Notes under the pieces: generated by a model
What the model saw: the letters and a program-made list of their open reading frames with translations, nothing else
Told to the model about the DNA's origin: nothing
Database searches by the model: none
Program-made: the position numbers and the translations under genes
Shown here: in pieces, positions 26,153 to 34,734 of the stretch
Position numbering within the stretch: the first letter of the stretch is position 1
Layout of the letters: each line of letters opens with the position of its first letter
Source of the DNA: Thiobacillus sp. SCUT-2
GTDB taxonomy: Bacteria > Pseudomonadota > Gammaproteobacteria > Burkholderiales > Thiobacillaceae
Length of the DNA stretch: 64,000 bases
Assembly: GCF_035621355.1 (NCBI RefSeq)
Contig: NZ_CP141769.1
Span: forward strand, 1,674,001-1,738,000
Direction: 5' to 3'

Positions 26153-27253
26153 ATGGCACCATACGCCATCGTCCCCGCTGCGCCGCGCCGCATGCCACTG
26201 CCGACCTCTCCCTTCGCCTCGCTCGACAGGCTACAGCAGGATTTCGCCGACGGGCTGGCCGCCATGCTGGCCCGCCATCGCGGCCTGGGCGTCTATATCC
26301 TCGCGCTGGCGAACGCCGCCTACGACCGTGATCTATGGACACGGCTTGCGCCCGCCCTGGCGGCGCGCCACGCCGAACTTGCCGATGCGCTCGCCGAGTC
26401 CCTGCGCGGGGGGCGGACGCCCGCCGAGCCGGACGACGACGTCATGGTCTTCCTCAAGCTGAACCTGATCGGCTTCGACCGCCTCGGCCGCATGGAAAGC
26501 CGTCGCGCCGGCCCCTGGCACGTGATGTTCAACCCGATCCGCGCCCTGCGCCCGCCGCGCATCAGCGGCCAGACGTTCGCGGGCCTGCTGCACCCCTTCG
26601 ATCGCGCGGGCTTCCACTTCAACAAACCCTTCCTCGCCCGCGAAATGCTGTGGGAGGGCACGCTTGCCGGCAAGCCGGCGCGCCTCCTCTACAACAAGTT
26701 TCCGTTCGCCCGCCTGCACGGGCTGCTGGTGCCCGAGCCGGCGCGCGAGCTTCCGCAATATCTGACCCCCGAACTGCATGGCTGGGCCTGGCATCTGTGC
26801 GCCCACGCCGGCACCCCGGGCCTCTGCCTGGGCTACAACAGCGCGGGGGCGGGTGCCTCGGTCAACCACCTGCATTTCCAGAGCTTCGTCCAGAGCGACG
26901 CGCTGCCGGCGCAGGACCCGCGATTCACCCACAACGGCGGCGACGTCCCCTACCCGCTGCCCTGCCGGCGCTTCACCCAGCCCGCGGACGCCTGGATCGA
27001 ACTCGACCGCCTGCACGAGGACGGTACGCCCTACAACGCCATCTACAGCCGCAACTGCCTCCACCTGATCGCGCGTCTGCCGCACGACAGCGGCGCACTC
27101 GAGCCTGACTGCCGCGGCTACGGCTGGAGCGAGATGGCGGGCGCGGTCACGCTGTTCAGCCGGCCGGCCTTCGAGGCGCTCGCGGCCGGCGCGTTCGAGG
27201 CATCCCTGGCGACGTTTGCGCCGGTGCCCCTGGCCGCCTCCGCTAGAGCGTAA
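26153..27253 (+). CDS. HIT-superfamily phosphorylase/nucleotidylyltransferase-like
   Basis: 366 residues. The central motif VNHLHFQSF matches the HxHxQ active site of the GalT/GDP-hexose phosphorylase branch of the HIT superfamily. LLYNKFPFARLHGLLVP is the expected upstream substrate-binding strand. Resemblance is to GDP-hexose phosphorylase (VTC2/GDPGP1)-like proteins; substrate and direction are unknown. The start is the ATG after GGCGGCGGGG; an ATG 13 codons later is possible. Its 3' end overlaps the convergent gene by 11 bases. Confidence 0.72.
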   Translation: MAPYAIVPAAPRRMPLPTSPFASLDRLQQDFADGLAAMLARHRGLGVYILALANAAYDRDLWTRLAPALAARHAELADALAESLRGGRTPAEPDDDVMVFLKLNLIGFDRLGRMESRRAGPWHVMFNPIRALRPPRISGQTFAGLLHPFDRAGFHFNKPFLAREMLWEGTLAGKPARLLYNKFPFARLHGLLVPEPARELPQYLTPELHGWAWHLCAHAGTPGLCLGYNSAGAGASVNHLHFQSFVQSDALPAQDPRFTHNGGDVPYPLPCRRFTQPADAWIELDRLHEDGTPYNAIYSRNCLHLIARLPHDSGALEPDCRGYGWSEMAGAVTLFSRPAFEALAAGAFEASLATFAPVPLAASARA

Positions 27254-28007
27254 TCACCTGTCCCTGCATCAGCGCCTCGACGCCCCAGCCGGGCGCCGCC
27301 GTGCGCACCTCGTTCATGATCGCCGCCTCGTTGCCCGGCTTGAGATGGGTGATCCACACTTCCGGCGCGACACGCAGCGCCTGCAGTTCGGCCGCCAGCG
27401 ACTCCGGCCAGTGATGCTTCGCCAGGATGGCGATGTCCTTCAGTTCGTTCTCGAACGAGGTCTCGATGATCAGATGGCGCAAGTCCGGAATGGCGTTGAG
27501 CGCAGCAATGAGGGCATCGCTGTGCCCGGTGTCGCCGCTGAACGCAAGGCTGCCCGCCGCCGTCGCCACGTGGTAGCCGCAGGCCGGCACGACGTGATGC
27601 GCCGGCAGCGGCCGGAAGACACGGCCATCGAGCGTCAGCGCCCCGTCCGCTGCCAGTGCCTCGAAGCGCAGCCACGGCGCCTCCGCGTTCGGGATCCTGC
27701 GGAAATCCGGCCACAGCTTCCAGTTGAACAGGTGCTCGGAAAGCACCTCCAGCACTTCGGGCAGCGCATGCACCGTCACCGGCGCGCCGCGCAGGTCGCC
27801 GACGCTGTCGAGCAGCAGGGGCAGGCCGAGCACGTGGTCGAGGTGCGCGTGGGTCAGGAAGACGTGGTCGATCTTCACCAGCTGCTCGAAATCGAGCGCA
27901 GTGAGGCCGCTGCCGGCGTCGATCAGCACGTCGTCGTCGACCAGCAGGCAGGTCGTCTGGCGGCCGCTGCCGATGCCGCCGCTGCAGCCCAATACGGTCA
28001 GTTTCAT
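27243..28007 (-). CDS. MBL-fold hydrolase, class II cAMP phosphodiesterase-like
   Basis: 254 residues. The metal-binding motif is HAHLDH at 53-58, continuing as VLGLPLLLDS. This fits the class II cyclic nucleotide phosphodiesterase signature (HxHLDH followed by a hydrophobic stretch and Ser) better than generic glyoxalase II. Later ligands are in FSGDTGHSD and WITHLKPGN. The stop of the adenylate cyclase lies one base beyond its start, so the two are co-transcribed. I infer that it hydrolyses the cAMP made by its neighbour, but a tRNase Z-like or other activity is possible. Confidence 0.78.
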   Translation of the reverse strand: MKLTVLGCSGGIGSGRQTTCLLVDDDVLIDAGSGLTALDFEQLVKIDHVFLTHAHLDHVLGLPLLLDSVGDLRGAPVTVHALPEVLEVLSEHLFNWKLWPDFRRIPNAEAPWLRFEALAADGALTLDGRVFRPLPAHHVVPACGYHVATAAGSLAFSGDTGHSDALIAALNAIPDLRHLIIETSFENELKDIAILAKHHWPESLAAELQALRVAPEVWITHLKPGNEAAIMNEVRTAAPGWGVEALMQGQVITL

Positions 28008-28008
28008 G

Positions 28009-30225
28009 CTATTTCGTCGTGTAGACGAACACCCCGTCCCACCCTGCCGGCGGCGGTTGTGTCCGGAAGTGCGCGATGCGCTCAAGGTAGATATCGTACA
28101 ACGCCCGCGGGGCACGGCGGTTGAGCGCCCGCAGCGCCGCCTCGGCGGCATCCCAGTCCTGCTTCTGGTAGGCGGCGAACGCGGCCGCGAACGCAGCCGC
28201 GTCCTCGCGCACCGCTTCGGCGAGCGTGGCCATGGGCCCGAGTGGCTCGTAGATCGCGACCGGCGTCTCCTTGCCCTTGACGCGGACGACGTCGACTTTC
28301 ATGAAGGCATGCACCGGGTCGGCGTCGACCGTCGGCTGGGTGACGAGGATGCCGACGCCATATTGCTTCGTGATGCCTTCGAGGCGCGAGCCGAGGTTCA
28401 CCGCGTCGCCCATCACCGTGTACGACATGCGGAATTCCGAACCCATGTTGCCGACGCTCATGCGGCCGGTGTTGACGCCGATGCCGATCTTCAGCTCGGG
28501 CCAGCCGCGCGCGGCGAACTCGCGGTTCAGCTGCGGCAGCGCGGCCTGCATCGCGAGCGCGGTAGCGACCGCGCGGGTGGCGTGGTCGGCGAGGTCGACC
28601 GGCGCGTTCCAGAAGGCCATGATGGCGTCGCCGATGTACTTGTCGATGGTGCCGCGCTGCTCCTGGACGATGCGCGTCATCGTCGACAGGTAGGCGTTCA
28701 GCACCTCGGCGAGCTCGGTCGGCGGCAGCTTCTCGGAAAAATTCGTGAAGCCGCGGATATCGGAGAACAGCACGGTCATGTCGCGCGACTGTCCTTCCAT
28801 GGTGTAGTGCCCGGGGTCGCGGCTCATTTCGTCCGCCAGCTCCGGCGGCACGTACTGCCCGAACAGCCGGGTGATCTGGCGCTTGCTGCGTGTCGCCGCA
28901 AAGAAGCCATACGCGGTGTTGAGTCCGTACAGCCCGAAGACCGCAAGCATCGGAGCCGCCATCGGCACCACCCAGGACTTCGACCACGCCGCGGCGTAGG
29001 CCGCCAGCAGCAGCGCGAGCAGGGCGACCGTCGCGAGCAGGCCGACGATCGGCCCGACGCGCAGCAATACCAGCGTCAGCAGCGTGCCGAGCACGAGCAC
29101 CGCCAGCAGCCGCGCATCGCGTGCCCACGGCGGGGTGCTGCGGGTGGTGCCGTCGAGCATGCCCGCGATCAGATGGGCGTGGATCTCGACGCCGGGGAAG
29201 GCGTTGGAAAACGGCGTCACGCGCAGATCGGCGAGCCCCGGCGCGGTCGAGCCGACGAGCACGATGCGGTTTTCCAGCTGCGCCGGCGCCACCTTGCCCG
29301 CCAGCACCTGCGCGGCCGAAACATACGGGAACGGCGCGCCGGCGCGGTACGGCACGTACACGCTGCCGTCGCCGCTCAGCGGCACGCGGATGCCGCCGAC
29401 CTCGATCCACGGCGTCCGAAACGCACGACCGAGCAGCGACTCGCGCTCGACGCCGGCGCGCACCGCATCGCCGCCGAATGCGACCCGCAAGGTCGACGGC
29501 GCCAGCGCCAGGTAGTAGCCGGCGCCGAAGGGACTCAGCAGCGGCATCCGGCGCGCCGTGCCGTCCGGATCGGCGCGCATGTTGAAGAAGCCGGCACCTT
29601 CGGCGGCGCGCTGGAAGGCTGCCAGGTTGGCGCCATAGCCGGTCGGCGCCGGCAGTCCGGGGCGCAGCGGCGCGAACGCATCGGCGGGCAGTGCGGGGGC
29701 CGGCAGGGTGCCGGTCCGTTCGGTGCCGTAGCCCTGCGGCAGGAAGTAGTAGCCGAGCGACACCGGTCTACCGGCCAGGCTTTGGGCAAAGCGCGCGTCG
29801 AAGTCGAGGCGCGGCGCGAGCCGTCCGAAGGCTGCCTGGAATTCGCGGTTCCCTGCAAGATCGCGCCGTGCCAGCCGCCGGAGCGCATCGAGACCGGAGC
29901 TCGTGTCGGGCTCGGCGAACACCACGTCGAACCCCACCGCCGCGACGCCGTAGCGGTCGAACAGCTGGTTCATCAGGGCACTCATGGTGTCGCGGCTCCA
30001 GGGCCAGCGTCCGACCGCTTTCAGGCTCGCCTCGTCGATGTCGAGGATGGCCACGCGATCGTCGCTGCCGCCGGGCGCCGTGCGCTTGAGCCAGGCGTCA
30101 TACAGCCAGGCCTCCGCCCGCTGCAGCGGCGCGATGTCGATGGCGCCGGCGACATGCGCCGCGACCAGCATGACCAGCAGCGCAGACAGCCCCGCCTGCA
30201 CCAGCCGGGACGAAACGCGTCTCAC
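28009..30225 (-). CDS. CHASE2-domain class III adenylate cyclase
   Basis: 738 residues. An N-terminal helix and a large extracytoplasmic CHASE2 domain (about 45-345) are followed by three membrane helices and a C-terminal cyclase domain. The metal aspartates are D489 (LFSDIRGF) and D533 (YIGDAIMAF). The purine-selecting pair is K529 and T603 (SYTVMGDAVN), a Lys/Thr pattern of class IIIb adenylate cyclases, so cAMP rather than cGMP is predicted. It overlaps the M48 protease gene by 4 bases and abuts the MBL phosphodiesterase-like gene. Confidence 0.92.
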   Translation of the reverse strand: MRRVSSRLVQAGLSALLVMLVAAHVAGAIDIAPLQRAEAWLYDAWLKRTAPGGSDDRVAILDIDEASLKAVGRWPWSRDTMSALMNQLFDRYGVAAVGFDVVFAEPDTSSGLDALRRLARRDLAGNREFQAAFGRLAPRLDFDARFAQSLAGRPVSLGYYFLPQGYGTERTGTLPAPALPADAFAPLRPGLPAPTGYGANLAAFQRAAEGAGFFNMRADPDGTARRMPLLSPFGAGYYLALAPSTLRVAFGGDAVRAGVERESLLGRAFRTPWIEVGGIRVPLSGDGSVYVPYRAGAPFPYVSAAQVLAGKVAPAQLENRIVLVGSTAPGLADLRVTPFSNAFPGVEIHAHLIAGMLDGTTRSTPPWARDARLLAVLVLGTLLTLVLLRVGPIVGLLATVALLALLLAAYAAAWSKSWVVPMAAPMLAVFGLYGLNTAYGFFAATRSKRQITRLFGQYVPPELADEMSRDPGHYTMEGQSRDMTVLFSDIRGFTNFSEKLPPTELAEVLNAYLSTMTRIVQEQRGTIDKYIGDAIMAFWNAPVDLADHATRAVATALAMQAALPQLNREFAARGWPELKIGIGVNTGRMSVGNMGSEFRMSYTVMGDAVNLGSRLEGITKQYGVGILVTQPTVDADPVHAFMKVDVVRVKGKETPVAIYEPLGPMATLAEAVREDAAAFAAAFAAYQKQDWDAAEAALRALNRRAPRALYDIYLERIAHFRTQPPPAGWDGVFVYTTK

Positions 30226-31136
30226 CGGATGCGGTAGAAGCGGCCCGCCACGTCCTTGCCGTGGACGTCATCGAGACGGCTGCCGACGGCTTCGCCGAGC
30301 GCTGCCAGCCGGTCGGCCGGCAACGGATGCGTCTTGAACAGGAGACTGGTCCGGCTGTCCTTGGGCGGCAGGCCGGCAAGGTCCTGCAAGACGTCGGGCA
30401 GCCCCCAGGGGTCGTAGCCGGCGCGCGCGGCGAGCACGATGCCGAGGCGGTCGGCTTCGAACTCGGCGTTCTTGTCGAGGCTGCGCGCCATGATCTCGGC
30501 GCCGTTGCCGATGAGGTTCTGCACCACCTGGTCGCTGCCCTTCGCCTTGCTGCTCGCCGCCTGTCCGAGGGCGCCGATCAGGCTGGACTGCTTGAGCACC
30601 TTGAGGTGATGCTTCTTCGTCACGTGGGCGATTTCATGCGCCAGCACGCCGGCGAGTTCCGCCTCGTTGTCGAGGCGGCGGTACAAGCCCTTGGTGACGA
30701 AGACGTAGCCGCCCGGCGCGGCGAACGCGTTGATGTCCTCGGTGTCGAGCACGCCGAAGTGCCAGGTGATGTCCTTGCGTCCGCTCTGCAGGGCAACCCA
30801 CTCGCCGACCTGGTTGACGTAGCGCTGCAGCCTGTCGTCGTGCACCAGCGGCACGGCACCCAGCAGGTTGCCCGCGATCTGCCTGCCGATGCGCGTCTCC
30901 TCCTCGGGCGAGTAATCGCCGAACAGCGCGAAGCCGAGCTGCCCCGCGTCGATCTTCTGCTTGGCGGGCGGCTGGGTGGCGGCGCTCTGCGCGGCATCGG
31001 GTGCCGTCTGCGCCGGCTTCTTCTTGTTCAGTTCCTGGTTGATGCCTTCCTCGAGCAGCTTGCCGAAATCGAACGCCGCCGCCGTCCCGCTAACAGCCAC
31101 CAGTGCGGCGGCCAGAATCATCGGTCCGAATTTCAT
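30222..31136 (-). CDS. exported M48-family metalloprotease
   Basis: 304 residues. It has a signal peptide (MKFGPMILAAALVAVSGTAAA) and no lipobox. The zinc motif is HEIAH at 167-171 in LAGVLAHEIAHVTKKHH, and a later EFEADRLG supplies the third ligand. It resembles BepA/YcaL/LoiP-type periplasmic proteases that work on outer-membrane proteins. It lacks a TPR domain, so it is not full BepA. It overlaps the SH3 gene upstream and the adenylate cyclase downstream by 4 bases each, so all are coupled. Confidence 0.92.
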   Translation of the reverse strand: MKFGPMILAAALVAVSGTAAAFDFGKLLEEGINQELNKKKPAQTAPDAAQSAATQPPAKQKIDAGQLGFALFGDYSPEEETRIGRQIAGNLLGAVPLVHDDRLQRYVNQVGEWVALQSGRKDITWHFGVLDTEDINAFAAPGGYVFVTKGLYRRLDNEAELAGVLAHEIAHVTKKHHLKVLKQSSLIGALGQAASSKAKGSDQVVQNLIGNGAEIMARSLDKNAEFEADRLGIVLAARAGYDPWGLPDVLQDLAGLPPKDSRTSLLFKTHPLPADRLAALGEAVGSRLDDVHGKDVAGRFYRIR

Positions 31137-31663
31137 TCGTTGCCTCCCCACGGCGAACTCGATTGTGCCGGCTGCGGCGCGGGCAGCTCCCCGACCTTGG
31201 CCGTCTTCAGTCCCGCCTGCGCCGCGAAGCTGCGGGCGGCGGCAGGCGTTTCCTGCCACGCAGCCAGCCGCGCCAGCTCTTCGGCGTTGAATTTCGCCTG
31301 CTTCAGATCCTCGTCGTCGAGGCCGCGCAGGCCTGCCACGGCCACCACCCGGCTGGGGTCGGACTTCCTCGTCGCGGCGCCCACCACGTCGCCGAGGCCG
31401 GCGCCGCCGAGCCCGCCCGCCCCCGCACGCACCGAGAGCAGCCGGATCCAGCCCGTCGAACGGCCGGCACTCACGCGCAGCCAGCCCCCCTGCTTGGCGA
31501 GGATATTCACGCTGGTTCCCTTGGCGACGCTGCCCGCGAGCGGGGAGGCCGCATTGGGCTGGCTGTAGAGCTTGTCGTTGCGCAGGACCGTGCCGGGGGC
31601 CGCAAGCGCGGACGCAGCCGCGCCGAGCGCGAGCACCGCGACCAGAGTCTTGAATCGTTTCAT
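31133..31663 (-). CDS. exported SH3-like domain protein
   Basis: 176 residues from an ATG with AAGGAGA upstream. A signal peptide (MKRFKTLVAVLALGAAASALA) leads to a bacterial SH3 domain at about 25-80 (GTSVNILAKQGGWLRVSA). A Gly-rich linker and a helical tail follow. The SH3 domain may bind peptidoglycan or a partner protein. It is the first gene of the SH3-M48-cyclase-phosphodiesterase operon and shares a 99-base divergent region with the MCE operon. Confidence 0.85.
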   Translation of the reverse strand: MKRFKTLVAVLALGAAASALAAPGTVLRNDKLYSQPNAASPLAGSVAKGTSVNILAKQGGWLRVSAGRSTGWIRLLSVRAGAGGLGGAGLGDVVGAATRKSDPSRVVAVAGLRGLDDEDLKQAKFNAEELARLAAWQETPAAARSFAAQAGLKTAKVGELPAPQPAQSSSPWGGNE

Positions 31664-31762
31664 CGTGTGTCGTCTCCTTCTGTCGGCGAAACTGTAGGCC
31701 CTGCCCTGCGGCCGCGCAAGCGCGCCGTGGCACGGGACCGATGATGGCGTTAAGATGCCGCG

Positions 31763-32557
31763 ATGACTCTGCTCGCGACATCGATCGAATCGCTCGGCGC
31801 CAAGGTCGTCGGCTGGTTCACCGTCGGCTACGGCATGTTCGCCTTCCTGGCCCGGGCCGCGCTGCTGCTGCTGGATCGCTCGACCTGGAACCGCGCCACC
31901 TTCGACGTCGTGGTGAAGCAGGTCTACTTTACCGCCGTGCAGATCCTGCATGTGTTCCTCGGCTACGCGCTGGTCATCTCCTGGCTCCTCATCAGCATCA
32001 TCCTCTCCACCGCGCGCGACTTCGGCCTCACCGAATTCGCCAGCGAGATGACGATCCGCACGCTGGTGCTGGAACTGCTGCCCTTCCTGACCGCGCTGTT
32101 CGTCGCCCTGCGCTCCGGCAGCGCGATCAACACCGAGGTCGCGCTGATGCAGGTCAACAACGAGTTGGATGCACTGGCGCACTGCAAGGTTCCGCCGCTG
32201 CAGTTCGAGTTCCTGCCGCGCCTGATCGGCGGCGTCGTCTCGGTCGTCACCCTGTCCGGGCTGGCCGGCCTGCTGGCCCTGCTGATCGGCTACCTTGCGA
32301 TCTACGGAACCAACGTCGCCGGCTTCGAACCCTATACCGCGACCATCGCGAAGATCTTCGACTTCCGGATCATGGCGGGGCTGCTCGTGAAATGCGCGCT
32401 GTTCGGGCTGGCCGTCACGCTGATCCCGGTCACCGCGGGGCTGGAGACGCCGAAGAAGCTCTTCATGGTGCCGGTCTCGGTGCTGCGCGGCATGATGCGG
32501 GTGTTTTTCGCCATCGTGGCGATCGAGGTGGTGTCATTAGCGCTCAAATACGTCTGA
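31763..32557 (+). CDS. MlaE-type ABC permease
   Basis: 264 residues with five to six membrane helices. It fits the MlaE/YrbE permease family, which moves lipids between inner and outer membranes together with MCE proteins. The N-terminal amphipathic helix (LATSIESLGAKVVGWF), the VKQVYFTAVQILHV region and the C-terminal RGMMRVFFAIVAIEVV helix are typical. It heads a four-gene operon with a degenerate ATPase-like protein, an MCE protein and a lipoprotein. No canonical ATPase gene is present in the window for it. Confidence 0.9.
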   Translation: MTLLATSIESLGAKVVGWFTVGYGMFAFLARAALLLLDRSTWNRATFDVVVKQVYFTAVQILHVFLGYALVISWLLISIILSTARDFGLTEFASEMTIRTLVLELLPFLTALFVALRSGSAINTEVALMQVNNELDALAHCKVPPLQFEFLPRLIGGVVSVVTLSGLAGLLALLIGYLAIYGTNVAGFEPYTATIAKIFDFRIMAGLLVKCALFGLAVTLIPVTAGLETPKKLFMVPVSVLRGMMRVFFAIVAIEVVSLALKYV

Positions 32558-32991
32558 TCGCATTCGACGACCGCGCCAGCCTGATGGCGGAGGTCGCGGC
32601 CCTGCCGGACGACGTCGCGCGCGTGGCGCTCGACCTGCCGTTGCGGGCCAACCTGTCGGCGCTCGACAACATCGCGCTGATCCCGATCTACCAGCGCCAT
32701 TCCGGCGTCGAGGAATCGAACCGGCAGGCGGAGCTGCTGCTGGAGCAACTCGGACATGCCGACATCGCGGCGCTGCGCGACCCGGACATGACGCCGGCCC
32801 AGCGCTTCGCCGCCAAGCTGGCGCGCGCGCTGATCCTCAGGCGGCCGCGCCTGGTCATCGACCGCCCCGGGGCCATGCTCTACGATGTGCCGTATCCGGC
32901 TTTCATCCGGGAACTCGCCGCACAGGCCGGGATGACGGGCACCTGGGAGATTTTCGACTTCCGCTGGAACCAGCCACTCTACGAAGCATGA
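32536..32991 (+). CDS. degenerate ABC ATPase-like protein lacking Walker A
   Basis: About 151 residues. The sequence resembles the second half of an MlaF-type ATPase. LPLRANLSALDNIALIPIY fits the region after the Q-loop, MTPAQRFAAKLARALILRR replaces LSGGQ and its helix, and RLVIDRP replaces Walker B with Arg at the catalytic Glu. There is no Walker A, and no room for it, since the permease ends at 32557. No ATG, GTG or TTG precedes 32584. Codon use shows coding from at least 32554, and GAGGTG lies 5 bases before an ATT at 32536, so the start is uncertain. It overlaps the MCE gene by 4 bases. Confidence 0.75.
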   Translation: MSAQIRLIAFDDRASLMAEVAALPDDVARVALDLPLRANLSALDNIALIPIYQRHSGVEESNRQAELLLEQLGHADIAALRDPDMTPAQRFAAKLARALILRRPRLVIDRPGAMLYDVPYPAFIRELAAQAGMTGTWEIFDFRWNQPLYEA

Positions 32992-33914
32992 ACAAACTGC
33001 ATTTCAAGGTCGGGCTGTTCGCCGTCGCCTCGCTGCTGCTGGCCGCCACATTCATCGTCTACCTGCTGCACGCGCGCGGCTTCTTCGAGAAGACCTTCCA
33101 CCTGCAGCTGGCGGCGTCCAGCGCGGACGGCGTCGCGCCGGGCGTTCCCGTGGTGTTTTCCGGCATCGAGATCGGCCGCGTCACCACGCTGGGCCTGAAC
33201 GATAACGGCGGCATCGTCATCCAGACCGAGTTCTCCGCGCGCAATGCGAAGTGGCTCAAGGAAAACAGCAGCTTCACGCTCGACAAGCCCATCGTCGGCG
33301 GCGCCAAGATCCGCGTGGATTCGCCCGACCTCGGCGCGCCCGCCCTGCCCGATCACGCCACCATGCTGCTGCTGAGTTCCGACATCACCAAGGAGCTTCC
33401 GGGGCTGGTCGAGCGCGTGCAGGCGATTCTCGCCAACCTCGAGCGCCTGACCCGCAAGGACGGTGAACTCGACGCCACGCTGGCCAATGCGAAGACGGTG
33501 ACGGGGCGCATGACCGGCGAGTACGGCATGCTAGAGGGCCTGCTCGGCAGCCCGGAAAAGGCGCGCACGGTCACGGACTCGCTCGCGCAGACCCGCGCCC
33601 TCATGACCCGGCTCGACAGCATGGCCGCCAAGACCGACCAGTGGCTGTTCGCAAACCAGGGCGTGGCCGAACAGACGCGCGAATCGCTGTCGCAGATCCG
33701 CCAGCTGCTGGCCGACGCCCAGTCGAGCCTGAAGAAGGCCGATACCGTCATGGCGAATGCCGTGGCCATTTCCGCCAACGTCAAGGACGGCACCCAGGAC
33801 CTCGCCCGCCTGCGCACCGAAATCGACGACGCCGTGCGCAAGGCGAACGCGCTCGTCAACGAGATCAACAGGAAATGGCCCTTTGCCCGCGAACCCGAGG
33901 TGAAGCTGCCGTGA
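32988..33914 (+). CDS. MCE/MlaD-family lipid-binding protein
   Basis: 308 residues. One N-terminal membrane anchor (about 6-27) precedes an MCE domain at about 38-120 (GVPVVFSGIEIGRVTTLGL). A long helical tail follows (DSLAQTRALMTRLDSMAAK; LRTEIDDAVRKANALVNEI). The periplasmic MCE domain carries lipids for the permease. The tail is longer than in E. coli MlaD and could form a helical bundle or tube across the periplasm. It overlaps its neighbours on both sides by 4 bases. Confidence 0.92.
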   Translation: MNKLHFKVGLFAVASLLLAATFIVYLLHARGFFEKTFHLQLAASSADGVAPGVPVVFSGIEIGRVTTLGLNDNGGIVIQTEFSARNAKWLKENSSFTLDKPIVGGAKIRVDSPDLGAPALPDHATMLLLSSDITKELPGLVERVQAILANLERLTRKDGELDATLANAKTVTGRMTGEYGMLEGLLGSPEKARTVTDSLAQTRALMTRLDSMAAKTDQWLFANQGVAEQTRESLSQIRQLLADAQSSLKKADTVMANAVAISANVKDGTQDLARLRTEIDDAVRKANALVNEINRKWPFAREPEVKLP

Positions 33915-34582
33915 GAGCCCTGCTCGCTGTCGCTTCCCTGCTCCTGGCCGCCTGCGGGACCGGCGGCCCGCCGCCGCCGGACTGGAAGAGCGATGCCGCC
34001 GATCTGGTCGAGCGCTACCAGAAGCACGCCCTGCTGGGCGAGAACACCCTCGCCGAGCGCTACTTCCAGCAGGCGGTCGCCGCGACCGGAGGCGCGGGCC
34101 GCATCGGCGAGACCGCCCGCCTGTGGCTGGTGCACTGCGCCACCCGCCGCGCCATGCTGATCGACGATGCCTGCACGGAGTACGCGGAGCTTGCCGCCGC
34201 CGCCCCCGACGCGGCCGACGACGCCTACTTCCGCTTCCTGACCCTGCGGTGGCAAGGACTCGACCCCGCCCGGCTGCCGCCCCAGCATCGCGAACTGCTG
34301 CGCGCACCGCCGGATGCGCGCAACCTGGCCCTCGATGCGGTCACCGATCCGCTCGCGCGCCTGCTGGACGCCAGCCTGCTGGTCATGCGCGGCGAAGCCG
34401 ACCGCGCCACCCTGTCGCTCGCCACGGAAACGGCATCGGCCCAGGGCTGGCGCCAGCCCCTGCTGACCTACCTGAAGCTCCAACGGAGGCAGGCCGATGC
34501 CAGCGGCGACGCCACCGCCCGGGCCCGGCTCGACCGGCGCATCCGGCTGGTGGAAGAGGCCCTGTCGGCGGCAGCCCGATAA
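33911..34582 (+). CDS. lipoprotein of the MCE operon
   Basis: 223 residues from a GTG that overlaps the MCE stop (GTGA). The lipobox is LLAAC with the lipidated C15, and the next residue is Gly, which favours outer-membrane sorting. The rest is helical with paired repeats like TPR (DLVERYQKHALLGENTLAER; ETARLWLVHCATRRAML). It lacks the ABC_trans_aux (PqiC-like) signature common in MCE operons. A role as the outer-membrane end of the transport path is inferred from position only. Confidence 0.8.
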   Translation: MRALLAVASLLLAACGTGGPPPPDWKSDAADLVERYQKHALLGENTLAERYFQQAVAATGGAGRIGETARLWLVHCATRRAMLIDDACTEYAELAAAAPDAADDAYFRFLTLRWQGLDPARLPPQHRELLRAPPDARNLALDAVTDPLARLLDASLLVMRGEADRATLSLATETASAQGWRQPLLTYLKLQRRQADASGDATARARLDRRIRLVEEALSAAAR

Positions 34583-34633
34583 CGGCGGCGCCGGGCGCCA
34601 CGCCCCGTCCCGGCGAACGGACGTGCAGGCTCA

Positions 34634-34662
34634 TTGACAAGCCCGCACGCGATGATTACCGT
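34634..34662 (+). promoter_or_regulatory. possible promoter for the SCP2-like gene
   Basis: A perfect TTGACA lies at 34634-34639. At a 17-base spacing there is only a weak TACCGT -10. The 152-base gap after the MCE operon otherwise holds the AGGAGGAG ribosome-binding site at its end. The call rests mainly on the -35 box. Confidence 0.4.
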
Positions 34663-34734
34663 GCTGCCTCGGAGATCAAATTCTTCGCAAAAAACAAGCT
34701 GTAACCCCGCATATTCAAATAGGAGGAGTGCCCC

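Noticed and set aside
31741-32535. A missing ATPase N-terminus, with Walker A, in another frame ahead of the pseudo-ATPase
   Set aside because: This stretch codes for the complete permease; the other frames carry no P-loop and read as shadow sequence, so a simple frameshift does not explain the truncation.
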